From Gammaproteobacteria bacterium (lineage in GTDB: Bacteria > Pseudomonadota > Gammaproteobacteria > Pseudomonadales > Pseudohongiellaceae): DNA of 64,000 bases. Both the position numbers and the translations under genes were made by a program. Shown piece by piece: positions 26,904 through 37,451 of this stretch (position 1 is the stretch's first letter; each line of letters opens with the position of its first letter). The stretch spans positions 248,001 through 312,000 of the forward strand of contig PALV01000011.1 of NCBI GenBank assembly GCA_002706685.1. Reading direction: 5' to 3'. Under the pieces are notes generated by a model. That model was not told the origin of the DNA. It searched no databases and worked only from the letters and a program-made list of their open reading frames with translations.

Positions 26904-26945
26904 GTCATACAAATGCCACAGCTTGTTCATCTGTTTGTCATACAA
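26904..26945 (+). promoter_or_regulatory. Paired GTCATACAA sites upstream of the TonB receptor
   Basis: GTCATACAA occurs at 26904-26912 and 26937-26945, 33 bp apart (about three helical turns). The second copy extends to TTGTCATACAA (26935-26945), a TTGT-N3-ACAA palindrome of the kind bound by FadR-subfamily GntR regulators. The sites are seen; the regulator is unknown. Confidence 0.4.
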
Positions 26946-26991
26946 GCGCCTTATCGTTGCCCGGTAGCCAAATTTCTGCAGGGGAACGGAT

Positions 26992-29900
26992 ATGTATTTT
27001 TCAAAACACACGATAAAGAAAAAACTGCTGGTCACATCAGTGTTGATCGGGCTCGGCCTGTCAGCGCCCGTCTGGGCGCAGGACATGACATCAGCCATTC
27101 GCGGTCGCATCAGCGGCACCGATGGAGCTCCACAAGCCAACGCCACAGTAGTTATTGAAGACACCCGCACCGGCGCCACGCGCACGCTGCAAACCAATGA
27201 CTCTGGAACTTTCTATGCGACCAACCTGTCGGTGGGTGGTCCGTATCGTGTGACAGTAAATGGCGGCAGATCCGTTGTCGTCAACTCAATTTCCCTGGGT
27301 GATATCTACAACCTCAGCATTGATCTGGGTGCGGCGCAGGTAGAAGAAGTTCTGGTGCTGGGGCGATCCGGCAACTTTGTGGATGTGGCTTCTGGCCCTG
27401 CAGCCACTTACTCCACATTTGATCTGGAAACATCAGTCGCCTTCGATCGTGACATCAAGGATGTGTTTATCTACGATCCGCGACTGAACCTGGATACAAA
27501 CTCAGCGATAAACTGCGTTGGCAAACACCCACGCTACAACAGCATCAGTCTGGACGGTGTCAGCCAGAATGACCGCTTTGGTCTCAACGATAATGGCTAT
27601 TCTACAGCCACAGGCATGCCATTCCCGTTTGAAGGCATTGCTCAGGTTGCCGTTGAGCTGGCTCCCTTTGACGTTACATACGGAGGCTTCACGGCCTGTA
27701 ACATCAATGCGGTGACTCGCTCTGGAAGCAATACCTGGACGGGTACCGCTTTCTATGAGTTCAACAACCAGGATCTGCGCGGTGATTCTCTGACTGTTGA
27801 TGGTGTTGAATCGAAGTACGAAAGCCAGGATTACGAAGAAGAGAAACGCGGCTTCAGCTTTGGTGGTCCGCTGATGCGTGATCGCCTGTTTTTCTACGGT
27901 GCCTACGAAGAAACCGAAGAGCCCGAGTTTATCGCACAGGGTTTTTCCGGTTCAGGCAATGGCGTTGAGCGACCCTGGCTGAGTCAGACAGACTTTAATC
28001 GAATTTCTGATATTGCATCGCGCATTTACGACTACGACGCTGGCGGCATGCCCGCTGATGGCGCGCAGACCGAAGAGAAATACATGTTGCGGCTGGACTG
28101 GAACATCAGCGAGCAGCACGATGCTTCTGTAATCTACAACTTTTATGATGGTATTGAAGATCGCGCCTCAGACTCAGACAGCAACGAGTTTGAGTTTGCC
28201 AACCACTTCTATCGCAAGGGTGCCGAGTCAGAGACTCTGACGTTTAAACTGGCATCGCAGTGGACCAGCGAACTGTCTACCGATCTGTTTGTCAGTCGCA
28301 ACACAATGGATGACTCTCAGGTCACGGTTGGCCCGCAGGACTTTGCCGAAGTTCAGATTTACATGGGCAGCAATACCGTTTACCTGGGTGCGGACGATTC
28401 GCGACAGGCCAACAACCTGAACACTGAGTCGGACTTCATGAAGTTCACGGCTGAATATCTGTGGCAGGATCACGTCATTACCGCTGGTTATGAGCGCGAA
28501 GACCTGTCCATCTTCAATCAGTTTGTTCAGCATGCTCGCGGCGGCGAGTACCGCTTTGAAGACCTTTCGGCCAATAACCCGGCTTTCTGTGCGGGGCTGA
28601 CAGCAACAGGTCGGCAGAGTAATCCTGCCTGCGGTCTTACCGGCATCGATCACTTCGAACTGGGTATCCCGACAGACATATACTACGGTAGCGGCGGTGG
28701 CACCAACAACGCTGACGACGCCGCCGCAAGTTTCAGCAATGTGCTGAACACACTGTACATTCAGGACGAGTGGCGCCTTGACGAATACGCCCTGACACTG
28801 GTTGGTGGTTTGCGCTACGACTGGTTCACAAGCGACGACCGTCCTGCATTTAACCAGGCCTTTACTACACTCAATGGTGGCCTGCGCAACGATGCCAATG
28901 TCGACGGCCTGGACCTGTTGATGCCACGAGTCGGTTTTACCTGGGAAGCCATGGATAACCTGACCATGCGTGGTGGTTTCGGCCTCTACTCAGGCGGTAA
29001 CCCAAACGTATGGCTGTCCAATGCCTGGAGTAACGATGGTATCTCCAACGTTCAGGTTCGTGACCGCAACAACAATAATCAGTCAATCCTGACTGACTAT
29101 CAGTTGAGCGGCAATCAGCGCCCTGGCTACGATGTGCCACAGGCACTGAAGGATCAGGTAGCCGCAACAACCGCTGCCAACGCCTCAACCAGCTTCCTGG
29201 TGTTAATCGATCCTGACTATGAACAGCCTTCTGAGTGGAAATTCGCACTAGGTGCCACCTATACGCTGCCGACTGGTACGATTCTGGAAGGTGACTACCT
29301 GTACTCTGTACAAAACGATCCGGCCTACTATGTGGACGTCGCCCAGGATGTGACCGGCACCACCGATGCAGGGCAGCCGATCTACAGTAACGTGCGTGGG
29401 CAGAATAACTTTATGCTGACGAACTCCGGTGAGTCACCGAAGAGCCATTCCCTGTCACTGCTGGCCAAGCAGACTCATGACTGGGGCCTTGACTGGACCT
29501 TTGGTTACGCATACACCCAGGCAGAAGATGTCAGCCCGATGACCTCGGCCGTGGCGAGTTCAAACTTCTCCAACCTGGCGCTGTATGATGTCAACAATCC
29601 AGTTTCTGGCACATCGAACTATGAATCGCCGCATCGTTTCACAGCGCGTGTGAGTTACGGTCGCGAGTTCCTGGCTGGCTATGAAACCCGAGTGACCGCG
29701 CAGTGGTTCCGCGCCAAAGGCCAGCCACAAAGCTGGGTGATGAGCAGCCGTGGACTGGAAGGTTCCAACAGCAGTAACCGTCGTCACCTGTTGTACGTAC
29801 CAGGACCCAACGACCCCAACGTTGTTGCTGGTCCAAACTTCGACGTACAGGCGTTTTCGGACTTTGTTGCAGCTTACGGCCTGGAGCAGGGTTTTGTGAC

Positions 29901-30204
29901 GCGGAACGATCAGTACTCGCGCTGGACCTCACGTATGGATCTGCGTCTGGATCAGGAGCTGCCAGCCTTCTTTGATGGCGCCAAAGCACGACTGTACGTC
30001 AAGGTCTACAACTTCCTGAACATGATCAACGACGAGTGGGGACATCAGTATGATGCGCAGTTCTTCTCGCCGGACGTTGTGACCCAGTCAGTGAATGCGC
30101 AGGGTCAATACGTGTTCGAGCGCTTTAACAATCTGTCGGTCAGCGACCTGCAGGAGACTCAGTCTCTGTGGCAGGTTCGATTGGGCGTACAGCTGGAGTT
30201 CTGA
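26992..30204 (+). CDS. TonB-dependent receptor, Oar-like, with carboxypeptidase-regulatory-like domain
   Basis: A 1,070-residue outer-membrane receptor. The signal peptide (LLVTSVLIGLGLSAPVWAQ) is followed by a carboxypeptidase-regulatory-like beta-sandwich (about 33-115: IRGRISGTDGAPQANATVVI, then GGPYRVTV). A plug domain (from about 125) and a long beta-barrel follow, ending in the aromatic-terminated VRLGVQLEF typical of outer-membrane barrels. The length and the N-terminal domain match the Oar-like group rather than siderophore receptors, and no TonB box was recognised. The substrate is unknown; the adjacent esterase lipoprotein suggests oligomer or ester uptake. AGGGGAA precedes the start. 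A strong terminator follows, so it is probably transcribed alone or with the esterase. Confidence 0.92.
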   Translation: MYFSKHTIKKKLLVTSVLIGLGLSAPVWAQDMTSAIRGRISGTDGAPQANATVVIEDTRTGATRTLQTNDSGTFYATNLSVGGPYRVTVNGGRSVVVNSISLGDIYNLSIDLGAAQVEEVLVLGRSGNFVDVASGPAATYSTFDLETSVAFDRDIKDVFIYDPRLNLDTNSAINCVGKHPRYNSISLDGVSQNDRFGLNDNGYSTATGMPFPFEGIAQVAVELAPFDVTYGGFTACNINAVTRSGSNTWTGTAFYEFNNQDLRGDSLTVDGVESKYESQDYEEEKRGFSFGGPLMRDRLFFYGAYEETEEPEFIAQGFSGSGNGVERPWLSQTDFNRISDIASRIYDYDAGGMPADGAQTEEKYMLRLDWNISEQHDASVIYNFYDGIEDRASDSDSNEFEFANHFYRKGAESETLTFKLASQWTSELSTDLFVSRNTMDDSQVTVGPQDFAEVQIYMGSNTVYLGADDSRQANNLNTESDFMKFTAEYLWQDHVITAGYEREDLSIFNQFVQHARGGEYRFEDLSANNPAFCAGLTATGRQSNPACGLTGIDHFELGIPTDIYYGSGGGTNNADDAAASFSNVLNTLYIQDEWRLDEYALTLVGGLRYDWFTSDDRPAFNQAFTTLNGGLRNDANVDGLDLLMPRVGFTWEAMDNLTMRGGFGLYSGGNPNVWLSNAWSNDGISNVQVRDRNNNNQSILTDYQLSGNQRPGYDVPQALKDQVAATTAANASTSFLVLIDPDYEQPSEWKFALGATYTLPTGTILEGDYLYSVQNDPAYYVDVAQDVTGTTDAGQPIYSNVRGQNNFMLTNSGESPKSHSLSLLAKQTHDWGLDWTFGYAYTQAEDVSPMTSAVASSNFSNLALYDVNNPVSGTSNYESPHRFTARVSYGREFLAGYETRVTAQWFRAKGQPQSWVMSSRGLEGSNSSNRRHLLYVPGPNDPNVVAGPNFDVQAFSDFVAAYGLEQGFVTRNDQYSRWTSRMDLRLDQELPAFFDGAKARLYVKVYNFLNMINDEWGHQYDAQFFSPDVVTQSVNAQGQYVFERFNNLSVSDLQETQSLWQVRLGVQLEF

Positions 30205-30239
30205 TCCTGTCGCAGTAATACTGCCAGGATGAAAAGAGC

Positions 30240-30276
30240 AAGCGGGCCGACAGGGAATGTTGGCCCGCTTTTTTTT
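30240..30276 (+). terminator. Rho-independent terminator after the TonB receptor
   Basis: The 9-bp perfect stem AAGCGGGCC (30240-30248) with GGCCCGCTT (30262-30270) is followed by eight consecutive T residues (30269-30276). It begins 35 bp after the receptor stop. Confidence 0.92.
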
Positions 30277-30347
30277 GGACAGTAACAGACCGAATGTGTA
30301 AAGCTGTCAGCCTGATCAAACGCTTAAGTTCACGTCAGGCGGGCGCA

Positions 30348-31079
30348 ATGATGAATAACAAGAAATATAAAGCGGTTGCAGTAATACTTTTGTCTCTACT
30401 CGGGGTCAGTTCGGGCCTGTCTGTTGCCCAGACCAGCGCTGGACCGATACCGACTGAAGGTGATCCCGAGGACTTTATAGGACACAGTGAACCCCTGCGA
30501 GTTGTCCATATTCTGGATGAACCGCGGCACCGGACAGTGTTTAAGGGTGATAGTTTTACGCTGCTTGATGTCCAGATCAATCCGGGCGATACCACGCTGC
30601 CACATACCCACGATGGACCGATTCTTTACACATTCATCAGCAACGGCCAGGGTTACCTTGACGGTCGTCTGTCCAGCATCACCAGGTATCTGGACGAGGC
30701 CTACACGCATCGTGTTACCAATGCCGGTCCCGGGCTATTCAGGATTATTGCGCTGGCCAGTTTCGGCCCCGGGCTGAGCGACCCGTCTGATGATCTGCCA
30801 ACAGGACTTGAGGCATCCGATGTCGAACTGGAAAATCCGTGGTTCCGCGCCTGGCGGCTGACGCTTGAACCTGGTGCGCGGCATGCGTCAATTGCACACA
30901 TCAATCCGGCCTTTGTGGTGCAGGTATCGCCCGCTGGTGCACTGCATGTGCAGCGGCAGGACGGGGTGACTCATGAGCTTGACGCGGCCGGCGACTGGGC
31001 GGCACCGATGCAGGCCTACGAACTGCACAACCCCGGATCCGAGCCAGTGACGCTGGTGATCAAAGAGGTGCGGCAGTAA
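30348..31079 (+). CDS. Exported cupin-domain protein
   Basis: About 243 residues starting MMNNKKYKAVAVILLSLLGV, with a signal peptide ending near SVAQ. The first cupin motif LPHTHDGPILYTF gives a likely metal His pair; the second half repeats the beta-barrel pattern (LEPGARHASIAHINPAFVVQV), suggesting a bicupin whose second metal site is degraded. The function is unknown; such proteins bind small molecules or act as dioxygenase- or isomerase-like enzymes in the periplasm. An AGGCGGGCG stretch lies just before ATG 30348; the in-frame region upstream (from 30294) lacks a signal-peptide start. It ends 4 bp from the convergent xthA stop. Confidence 0.75.
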   Translation: MMNNKKYKAVAVILLSLLGVSSGLSVAQTSAGPIPTEGDPEDFIGHSEPLRVVHILDEPRHRTVFKGDSFTLLDVQINPGDTTLPHTHDGPILYTFISNGQGYLDGRLSSITRYLDEAYTHRVTNAGPGLFRIIALASFGPGLSDPSDDLPTGLEASDVELENPWFRAWRLTLEPGARHASIAHINPAFVVQVSPAGALHVQRQDGVTHELDAAGDWAAPMQAYELHNPGSEPVTLVIKEVRQ

Positions 31080-31083
31080 ATGA

Positions 31084-31845
31084 TCAGCTCAGTGTCAGAA
31101 CTACCGGACAATGATCTGAGCCGTACACCTCATTGAGAATCTCGGCACTCTTGATTCGCTTTTGCATGGCTTTGGAAACCAGAAAGTAATCCAGGCGCCA
31201 GCCCACGTTCCTGGCGCGTGCACCTCCACGCATGCTCCACCAGCTGTACTTGACGGTGTCGGGGTGCAGGTGCCGGAAGCTGTCGATGAAGCCGGCGTCG
31301 ATCAGGCTGTCCATGCCATCAATTTCACGCTGGGTATAACCCGCGCTTTTGTTGTAGTTCGCATCCGGCCGGGCGATGTCGATGGGTTTATGGCACACAT
31401 TCAGATCGCCGCAGATAATGACCGGCTTGTGTTTTTCCAGCGACAGCACATAGTCGCGAAAATCACGATCCCATTTTTCCCGATAATCCAGCCGTTTCAG
31501 CTCGCTGCCAGAATTGGGTGTGTAAACCGTGACCAGGAAAAAATCCTGATACTCGGCGCAAATAACGCGCCCTTCCTGATCGTGCTCCTCAAGTCCTGTG
31601 CCAGGTGTGACAGATTTGGGTTTGCTGCGACTGAATACGGCCGTACCTGAATACCCGGGACGGACCGCCGAGCTTGTATAAACGTGATAACCATCAAGGT
31701 CAGAGATCGCGGCAAGCACCTGTTCGTCCTGTGCCTTGGTTTCCTGTATACACAGTACATCTGGCTGCATGTCCGCCACCGCCTGCAGGAAATCTTTCTT
31801 CACTGCTGCGCGGATACCATTGACGTTCCAGGAAATCAGTTTCAT
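31084..31845 (-). CDS. xthA: Exodeoxyribonuclease III
   Basis: A 253-residue exonuclease III/AP endonuclease that cuts 5' to abasic sites and removes 3' blocking groups in base-excision repair. Conserved metal and catalytic residues are visible: Asn7 (SWNVNGIRAA), Glu35 (QETKAQ), the GDLNVCHKPID motif and the C-terminal SDHCPVVL with the catalytic His. It lies 41 bp downstream of the radical SAM gene on the same strand and presumably shares its LexA-box promoter, which would make this copy SOS-inducible. It is convergent with the cupin gene with only 4 bp between. Confidence 0.95.
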   Translation of the reverse strand: MKLISWNVNGIRAAVKKDFLQAVADMQPDVLCIQETKAQDEQVLAAISDLDGYHVYTSSAVRPGYSGTAVFSRSKPKSVTPGTGLEEHDQEGRVICAEYQDFFLVTVYTPNSGSELKRLDYREKWDRDFRDYVLSLEKHKPVIICGDLNVCHKPIDIARPDANYNKSAGYTQREIDGMDSLIDAGFIDSFRHLHPDTVKYSWWSMRGGARARNVGWRLDYFLVSKAMQKRIKSAEILNEVYGSDHCPVVLTLS

Positions 31846-31886
31846 CGCGGTTCGACTCCATGCCGGTGAGTATTGACTGGTGAAGA

Positions 31887-33014
31887 TTAGAACATATCAA
31901 ATTGAGTGGGGGTACCGGCGTTGTCAATTTGTCTGGCGGCAGGTACTGAAGTCGGGCGTCGGAACAGGCTGCAGTCGAGGCGACCAAAGTCAGCAGTACG
32001 CCTTTCGGACAGACGGGTTTTTGCGATGATGGCGGCGTAACGTTTTGCTATCAGCTCGGCCCACAAGCCCTCTCCGCGCATCCGGCTGCCGAATGTGGCG
32101 TCATACTCCTTGCCGCCTCGCATGTCGCGAATACGGTTCATGACGCGTTCGGCGCGATCCGGCAGGTGTGCCTGAAGCCATTGTTGAAACAGCTCATTCA
32201 GCTCCCAGGGCAGTCGCAGAATGATGTAACCTGCGCTGCTGGCGCCAGCGTCGGCGGCTGCCTGAATTATCCGCTCCAGATCCTGATCGGTCACGAATGG
32301 AATGACAGGCGCCACATTGACGCCAACCGGAATGCCTGCCCTGGCCAGACGCTCAATGGTGGCCAGGCGTCTTGTCGGTGAAGCCGCGCGTGGTTCCAGA
32401 GTTCTGGCAATGTCGTGATCCAGTGTTGTAATGGTGATGGTGGTGGCAAGCAGTTTTTGCTGCGCCATATCGGCCAGCAGGTCCATGTCCCGTTCTATCA
32501 TCGCGGACTTGGTAATGATGCCAACAGCCTGGCGGCACTCGTGCAGGACTTCCAGTATCTGGCGGGTTATACCCAGTTGCTTCTCGCAGGGCTGATAGGC
32601 GTCTGTATTGACCCCCAGCGCAATTGGTTCGGTTTGCCAGCCGGGCGCTGCCAGCTCACGGCGCAGCAACTCGGCCGCGTTCACTTTGGCGAACAGGCGT
32701 GTTTCAAAATCAAGGCCAGGTGACAGCTCCAGATAGCTGTGTGTGGGTCTTGCAAAGCAGTAAATGCAGCCGTGTTCACAGCCACGATAGGGGTTCAGTG
32801 ATACGTGGAATGGCAGATCTGGTGACTGGTTTCGGGTCAGTATGCTTTTGGCCTGCTCGTGCGTTACCGAGGTTTGCGGCCGTTGATCCTGATCCTCGTC
32901 GTCATCATTGCGTACCCAGCCGTCATCAAAGGCTTTCAGTGTCTGCGTTGCAAAGCGTCCCTGCGGGTTTGAGCTGGCGCCACGGCCCTTGATAATGTCG
33001 GCCTTATGTTTCAT
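31887..33014 (-). CDS. PA0069-family radical SAM protein (SplB-like)
   Basis: A 375-residue radical SAM protein. The [4Fe-4S] motif is Cys79-x3-Cys83-x2-Cys86 ([14 protein letters not shown]). The following [20 protein letters not shown] block is characteristic of the PA0069/spore-photoproduct-lyase-like family. The reaction is not established; homology to SplB suggests DNA-lesion repair. In Pseudomonas aeruginosa PA0069 belongs to the small LexA regulon. Here a nearly perfect LexA box sits 16 bp before the start codon, which supports the same control. The gene is followed by xthA, giving an apparent SOS-controlled repair operon. parC diverges on the other side. Confidence 0.92.
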   Translation of the reverse strand: MKHKADIIKGRGASSNPQGRFATQTLKAFDDGWVRNDDDEDQDQRPQTSVTHEQAKSILTRNQSPDLPFHVSLNPYRGCEHGCIYCFARPTHSYLELSPGLDFETRLFAKVNAAELLRRELAAPGWQTEPIALGVNTDAYQPCEKQLGITRQILEVLHECRQAVGIITKSAMIERDMDLLADMAQQKLLATTITITTLDHDIARTLEPRAASPTRRLATIERLARAGIPVGVNVAPVIPFVTDQDLERIIQAAADAGASSAGYIILRLPWELNELFQQWLQAHLPDRAERVMNRIRDMRGGKEYDATFGSRMRGEGLWAELIAKRYAAIIAKTRLSERRTADFGRLDCSLFRRPTSVPAARQIDNAGTPTQFDMF

Positions 33015-33029
33015 GATGCTGAATTCCGA

Positions 33030-33049
33030 TACTGTATATATAAACAGTA
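33030..33049 (-). promoter_or_regulatory. LexA (SOS) box
   Basis: TACTGTATATATAAACAGTA at 33030-33049 matches the gammaproteobacterial LexA consensus TACTGTATATATATACAGTA at 19 of 20 positions. It lies 16 bp upstream of the radical SAM start, where bound LexA would block the promoter. parC starts 104 bp away on the other side. Confidence 0.88.
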
Positions 33050-33153
33050 TTTTATTGTCGCAGGAATGTCCAGCACTGCACTACAGGTCAGCCGCGCGAA
33101 TATGCTATAACGACGCATCCGTGTTCCACCTACGAGAGACTCGCAGAAACCGT

Positions 33154-35403
33154 ATGACCATGAACATCACCATCAACCAGGACGGCGTCGAACAGATTGC
33201 CCTGGGCAGCTACACCCGTCAGGCTTACCTGAACTACTCCATGTACGTGATCAATGATCGGGCGCTGCCGCATATCGGCGATGGCCTCAAGCCAGTGCAG
33301 CGACGCATCATTTACGCCATGTCCGAGCTTGGGCTTAAGGCATCTGCCAAGTTCAAGAAGTCAGCGCGAACGATCGGTGATGTGATCGGTAAGTTTCACC
33401 CGCACGGTGATTCGGCCTGCTACGAGGCCATGGTGCTGATGGCCCAGCCATTCAGCTATCGCTATCCACTGGTGGATGGGCAGGGCAACTGGGGCTCGCC
33501 TGATGATCCCAAGTCCTTTGCGGCAATGCGTTATACCGAGTCGCGCCTGCAGAAATATGCCGAGCTGCTGCTGTCCGAACTGGGGCAGGGCACGGTCGAA
33601 TGGAAGCCCAACTTCGACGGCACGCTGGACGAGCCGGCCATGCTGCCAGCCCGCGTGCCCAATGTATTGCTGAATGGTGGCAGTGGTATCGCGGTAGGCA
33701 TGGCGACTGATATTCCACCCCACAATCTGCGCGAAGTGGTCAGTGCCTGTATTCGCCTGCTGGACGAACCGAAGGCCGGGCTGAATGAACTGATGGAGCA
33801 CGTCAAAGGCCCTGATTTTCCGACGGAAGCAGAGATCGTCACCCCGGCAGAAGATCTGCGCACACTTTATGAAACAGGGCGCGGCTCTCTGAAGGCACGC
33901 GCTGTCTATCGAGTGGAAGACGGCGACGTCGTCATTACTGCGCTACCCTACCAGGTATCCGGTGCCAAGGTGCTGGAACAGATTGCGGCGCAGATGCAAA
34001 AGAAAAAGCTGCCGATGGTCGTCGATTTGCGCGATGAGTCGGATCATGAAAACCCGACACGCATTGTAATCGTACCGCGCTCCAACAGGGTCAATGCAGA
34101 CGAGCTGATGTTGCATCTGTTTGCAACGACGGATCTGGAAAAAAGCTACCGCGTCAACTTCAACATGATTGGCACCGACGGCAAACCGCAGGTCAAGGAT
34201 CTGCGCACTGTGCTGTCGGAGTGGCTGGTATTTCGCACGGAAACTGTCAGACGCCGTCTGCAGTATCGACTGCAGAAAGTGCTGGATCGCCTGCACATCC
34301 TGGAAGGTTTGCTGACGGCATTTCTGAATATTGATGAGGTCATTCACATCATCCGCACCGAGGACAAACCGAAGCCGGTGTTGATGGAGCGTTTCGCACT
34401 GACTGATACCCAGGCTGAAGCCATTCTGGAACTGAAACTGCGACATCTGGCCAAACTGGAAGAAATGAAAATCCGCGGCGAGCAGGACGAGCTGGCCAAA
34501 GAGCGTGAAACGCTGGAAGCGCTGCTGGGCTCTGACCGCAAACTAAAAACGCTGATTAAAAAAGAGCTGACCGCGGATGCGGAAGAATACGGTGACGACC
34601 GACGTTCGCCGCTGGTTCAGCGTTCGGAAGCACAGGCCTTCAGCGAGGTCGAGCTGATTTCCTCTGAGCCGGTCACAGTCGTTCTGTCCAAACATGGCTG
34701 GGTACGATCTGCCAAGGGTCATGAGGTCGACCCGGAAGCACTTCAGTATAAATCCGGCGATGGTTTCAAGGCGGCAGCCAAAGGCAAGAGTAATCAGTCG
34801 GCAGTGTTTATCGACTCTACCGGTCGCGCCTACAGTCTGCAGACGCATACCTTGCCGTCGGCACGTGGGCAGGGCGAGCCGTTAACGGGACGCCTGGCAC
34901 CTCCATCGGGTGCGTCATTCGAAGGCGTATTGCTGGCGGATGACAAGCAGCCAGTCTTGATGGCCAGTGATGCCGGTTACGGTTTCATTGCCAGTGTGGG
35001 CGACCTGCAGGGCAAGAACAAGGCCGGCAAGTCAGTGCTTTCATTGCCCAAAGGTGCCAGGGTTTTGCCACCGGTGCTGGTCTCCAACCCTGAAACTGAT
35101 CTGTTGGTAGCCGTTACCAATGAAGGTCGTATGCTGTGCTTCCCGGTCGCCGAGCTACCGGTGCTGGCGCGCGGCAAGGGCAACAAGATCATTGGTATTC
35201 CATCAGGGCGGGTGGCTGACCGGCTGGAGTTTGTTGTGTCAATGACCGTGCTGCCGGCAGACGGCTCTATCACAGTCTACGCCGGCCGACGGCACCACAA
35301 TCTGAAAGCGTCTGACCTGGAACATTACCGTGGTGAGCGCGGTCGCCGGGGCAACAAGCTGCCTAGAGGGTTTCAGAATGTTGATCGGGTTGAGGCAGGC
35401 TGA
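33154..35403 (+). CDS. parC: DNA topoisomerase IV subunit A
   Basis: A 749-residue DNA-cleaving subunit of topoisomerase IV. The N-terminus is typical of ParC ([32 protein letters not shown]). The catalytic tyrosine is Tyr127 in [10 protein letters not shown]. The quinolone-resistance region reads [12 protein letters not shown], with Ser and a downstream Glu as in susceptible wild-type proteins. The C-terminal half carries the degenerate ParC beta-pinwheel. ATG 33154 is chosen because it begins the conserved sequence; the frame runs further upstream through the LexA-box region without support. Its end overlaps the convergent FimX-like gene by 41 bp. The partner is parE at 6637. Confidence 0.96.
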   Translation: MTMNITINQDGVEQIALGSYTRQAYLNYSMYVINDRALPHIGDGLKPVQRRIIYAMSELGLKASAKFKKSARTIGDVIGKFHPHGDSACYEAMVLMAQPFSYRYPLVDGQGNWGSPDDPKSFAAMRYTESRLQKYAELLLSELGQGTVEWKPNFDGTLDEPAMLPARVPNVLLNGGSGIAVGMATDIPPHNLREVVSACIRLLDEPKAGLNELMEHVKGPDFPTEAEIVTPAEDLRTLYETGRGSLKARAVYRVEDGDVVITALPYQVSGAKVLEQIAAQMQKKKLPMVVDLRDESDHENPTRIVIVPRSNRVNADELMLHLFATTDLEKSYRVNFNMIGTDGKPQVKDLRTVLSEWLVFRTETVRRRLQYRLQKVLDRLHILEGLLTAFLNIDEVIHIIRTEDKPKPVLMERFALTDTQAEAILELKLRHLAKLEEMKIRGEQDELAKERETLEALLGSDRKLKTLIKKELTADAEEYGDDRRSPLVQRSEAQAFSEVELISSEPVTVVLSKHGWVRSAKGHEVDPEALQYKSGDGFKAAAKGKSNQSAVFIDSTGRAYSLQTHTLPSARGQGEPLTGRLAPPSGASFEGVLLADDKQPVLMASDAGYGFIASVGDLQGKNKAGKSVLSLPKGARVLPPVLVSNPETDLLVAVTNEGRMLCFPVAELPVLARGKGNKIIGIPSGRVADRLEFVVSMTVLPADGSITVYAGRRHHNLKASDLEHYRGERGRRGNKLPRGFQNVDRVEAG

Positions 35404-37447
35404 TCCGTTGCTCCTGAAACAGCCCGAACTCCAGTAAGTCACTGGGCTGTTGCAGGCAGTTGCCCTGCACAAAGTTGATGTTGGCCTGCCACAACAGTGG
35501 CAGCAACTCGACATCTTCTACCATGGGCGCGATGACGCGAATGCCCTGCGCATGCAAATGACGAATGACTTCCTGCAGGCGTTCGCGTTGCTCAAGGTCG
35601 ATGTCGATCTGCTGCCAGAGTGAACGGTCCAGTTTGACAAAGTCCACTGGCAATTGACCAAGCAGGCGGAATGGGTCGAGGCTGCAGCCAAAATGCGACA
35701 GCGACAGTTCAAAGCCCAGCTCACGCAGGCGCTGACAGAAAAGCCGGACTTGATCCGGTGAACCCATCACGTCCATCTCGCTGAACTGCAGAATAAGACT
35801 CTTGGCGCTTTGTTCCTGTCTTTTTAGTTCCTGTGCCAGCCACACCGCAAAGGTCTGGCTGAGCAGCGTGTTGGAAGTCAGGTTGACGGTCAGACACAAC
35901 TGCGGGTTTTTCTGGTTGTTCAGTGTTCGCAGGGCATGACTGATTACATAACGGTCAAGTCGCTCACCATAACCATGCTGGTTGGCGATCTGCAAAAACT
36001 CGTTGGGGTAAATCATCCGGTCGGCGATGGGTACGCGGATGCGGACCTCATAGAACTCCTTGGGATCGGTGCGCAGGCTGACAGTGGGTTGATACACCAG
36101 CAACAGGTTTTCATCGCGCAGGGACTGCCGCAAGGGCGTGAGCACATCGATCGAAACAGGCCCGTTTGTATAAACCTGGTGCTGACGAATGATCTGGTGC
36201 TGGCGGGCGCGAATCAGCAGAGTCTCGGCGTCCGGCGCTTCATCAGTGACCATGGCGGCGCCACTTCTGAAACTCAGCGACAGCCCCTGGGGTGCCATCG
36301 CCTGCAGCGCCGTCTCCAGTGTATCCAGCCGCATCAGCGTTGACTGGCAGGCCTCAGTATCAGCATCCGGCAGCAACACGGCAAAATCGCCGTCATCAAG
36401 TCTGCCAAGTATGGCGGGTTCCGGGCACTTGGAAGCCAGCACCGAGGCGATATCGCGCAGCAGAATATGCGTATCGGTTTTGCCAAGTACGACGGAGATT
36501 TCGGCAAGCTGCGGAGCTGTCATTAAAATCAGTGCGCTGCTGCGGCCCTGGTAGACCGCGCTGCTGATGGCCTGGTTGATGACCTTGTGAAAGCCGCGAT
36601 CATTCAGCAGTCCGCTTTGCAGGTCCTGGCTCATTGCCTCGCGTACGGCGTTCTGATGTGTGGCATTGCCGAGAGCTGCCTGCACCATCAATTGCAGAGA
36701 CTGTTCCCCGTTGACGCTTATGGATGCAGAGTCCAGCGCAGTCAGAATCTCACTGCCGTCGCGCCGGATGGCCATGAACTCGCAGCGCTGCATACCATTG
36801 TTAAATGGCTGCCTCATGAAGGCTCGCACGCGGTCCGCGTCTTCGTCAGCGACCAGATCCAGAAACGGTGTGGCATGCAGCTCGGTATGATTGCGAAACC
36901 CAAAATAGGACAGCCAGGCGTTATTGGCGTACTGGTGGAGGCCGCCCTGCAATGTCGCCACTGCGTCGGTGGTGTGATCAGTAAACAGCTGCAGCCGCTG
37001 ATGCAGCTCTCGGATACTGCTGCTGGCCCGGCGGAATTGCCGGCGCAGGTTTAGGTGTTCCAGCTCGCGTTTTATCTGGTAAACAAACTGTACCTGGCCG
37101 GTGGGCGTCTCAAGCTGTGTTTCATTGATAAGCGCGGCAGCGCCCAGGCTCAACATCGAAAGCCAGCGCGACGGTGTACGGCAGATCAACAGGCAGGGAA
37201 TATCGCGCCGGGACGACTGCAGCTGGCGCAAAAGCAGCTCGCAGTTTTGCCCGGGGCTGTCGGTGAACAGCAGAATCAGGTCGTGCGAATCACAGCCGGG
37301 AACGTCGTCTGGCAAATGGCCGGTAGTCAGCTCTTTGGCGCGAAACTGAATGCCAGCGCGTCGCAGCAGATTCAGGACCGCCTGCGATCGCGGACCCGCG
37401 CTGTGGTTGATCAGAATCTGGTACGTGTTGGAATCCATATCGCTCAT
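35363..37447 (-). CDS. FimX-like protein: REC-like, PAS, degenerate GGDEF and EAL domains
   Basis: A protein of about 694 residues: an N-terminal receiver-like fold (5-130), a PAS domain (about 150-260), a GGDEF domain with the signature degraded to DDGDF, and an EAL domain with EAL replaced by EVR ([10 protein letters not shown]) and other metal ligands altered (FSEMDV). This mirrors FimX of Pseudomonas and Xanthomonas, a c-di-GMP-binding effector for type IV pilus assembly in which both catalytic motifs are also degenerate. It is therefore probably a receptor and not an enzyme. The ATG at 37447 lies 4 bp after the epmB stop. pilT is in the window at 47520. The 3' end overlaps parC by 41 bp. 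Confidence 0.82.
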   Translation of the reverse strand: MSDMDSNTYQILINHSAGPRSQAVLNLLRRAGIQFRAKELTTGHLPDDVPGCDSHDLILLFTDSPGQNCELLLRQLQSSRRDIPCLLICRTPSRWLSMLSLGAAALINETQLETPTGQVQFVYQIKRELEHLNLRRQFRRASSSIRELHQRLQLFTDHTTDAVATLQGGLHQYANNAWLSYFGFRNHTELHATPFLDLVADEDADRVRAFMRQPFNNGMQRCEFMAIRRDGSEILTALDSASISVNGEQSLQLMVQAALGNATHQNAVREAMSQDLQSGLLNDRGFHKVINQAISSAVYQGRSSALILMTAPQLAEISVVLGKTDTHILLRDIASVLASKCPEPAILGRLDDGDFAVLLPDADTEACQSTLMRLDTLETALQAMAPQGLSLSFRSGAAMVTDEAPDAETLLIRARQHQIIRQHQVYTNGPVSIDVLTPLRQSLRDENLLLVYQPTVSLRTDPKEFYEVRIRVPIADRMIYPNEFLQIANQHGYGERLDRYVISHALRTLNNQKNPQLCLTVNLTSNTLLSQTFAVWLAQELKRQEQSAKSLILQFSEMDVMGSPDQVRLFCQRLRELGFELSLSHFGCSLDPFRLLGQLPVDFVKLDRSLWQQIDIDLEQRERLQEVIRHLHAQGIRVIAPMVEDVELLPLLWQANINFVQGNCLQQPSDLLEFGLFQEQRISLPQPDQHSETL

Positions 37448-37451
37448 ACTG

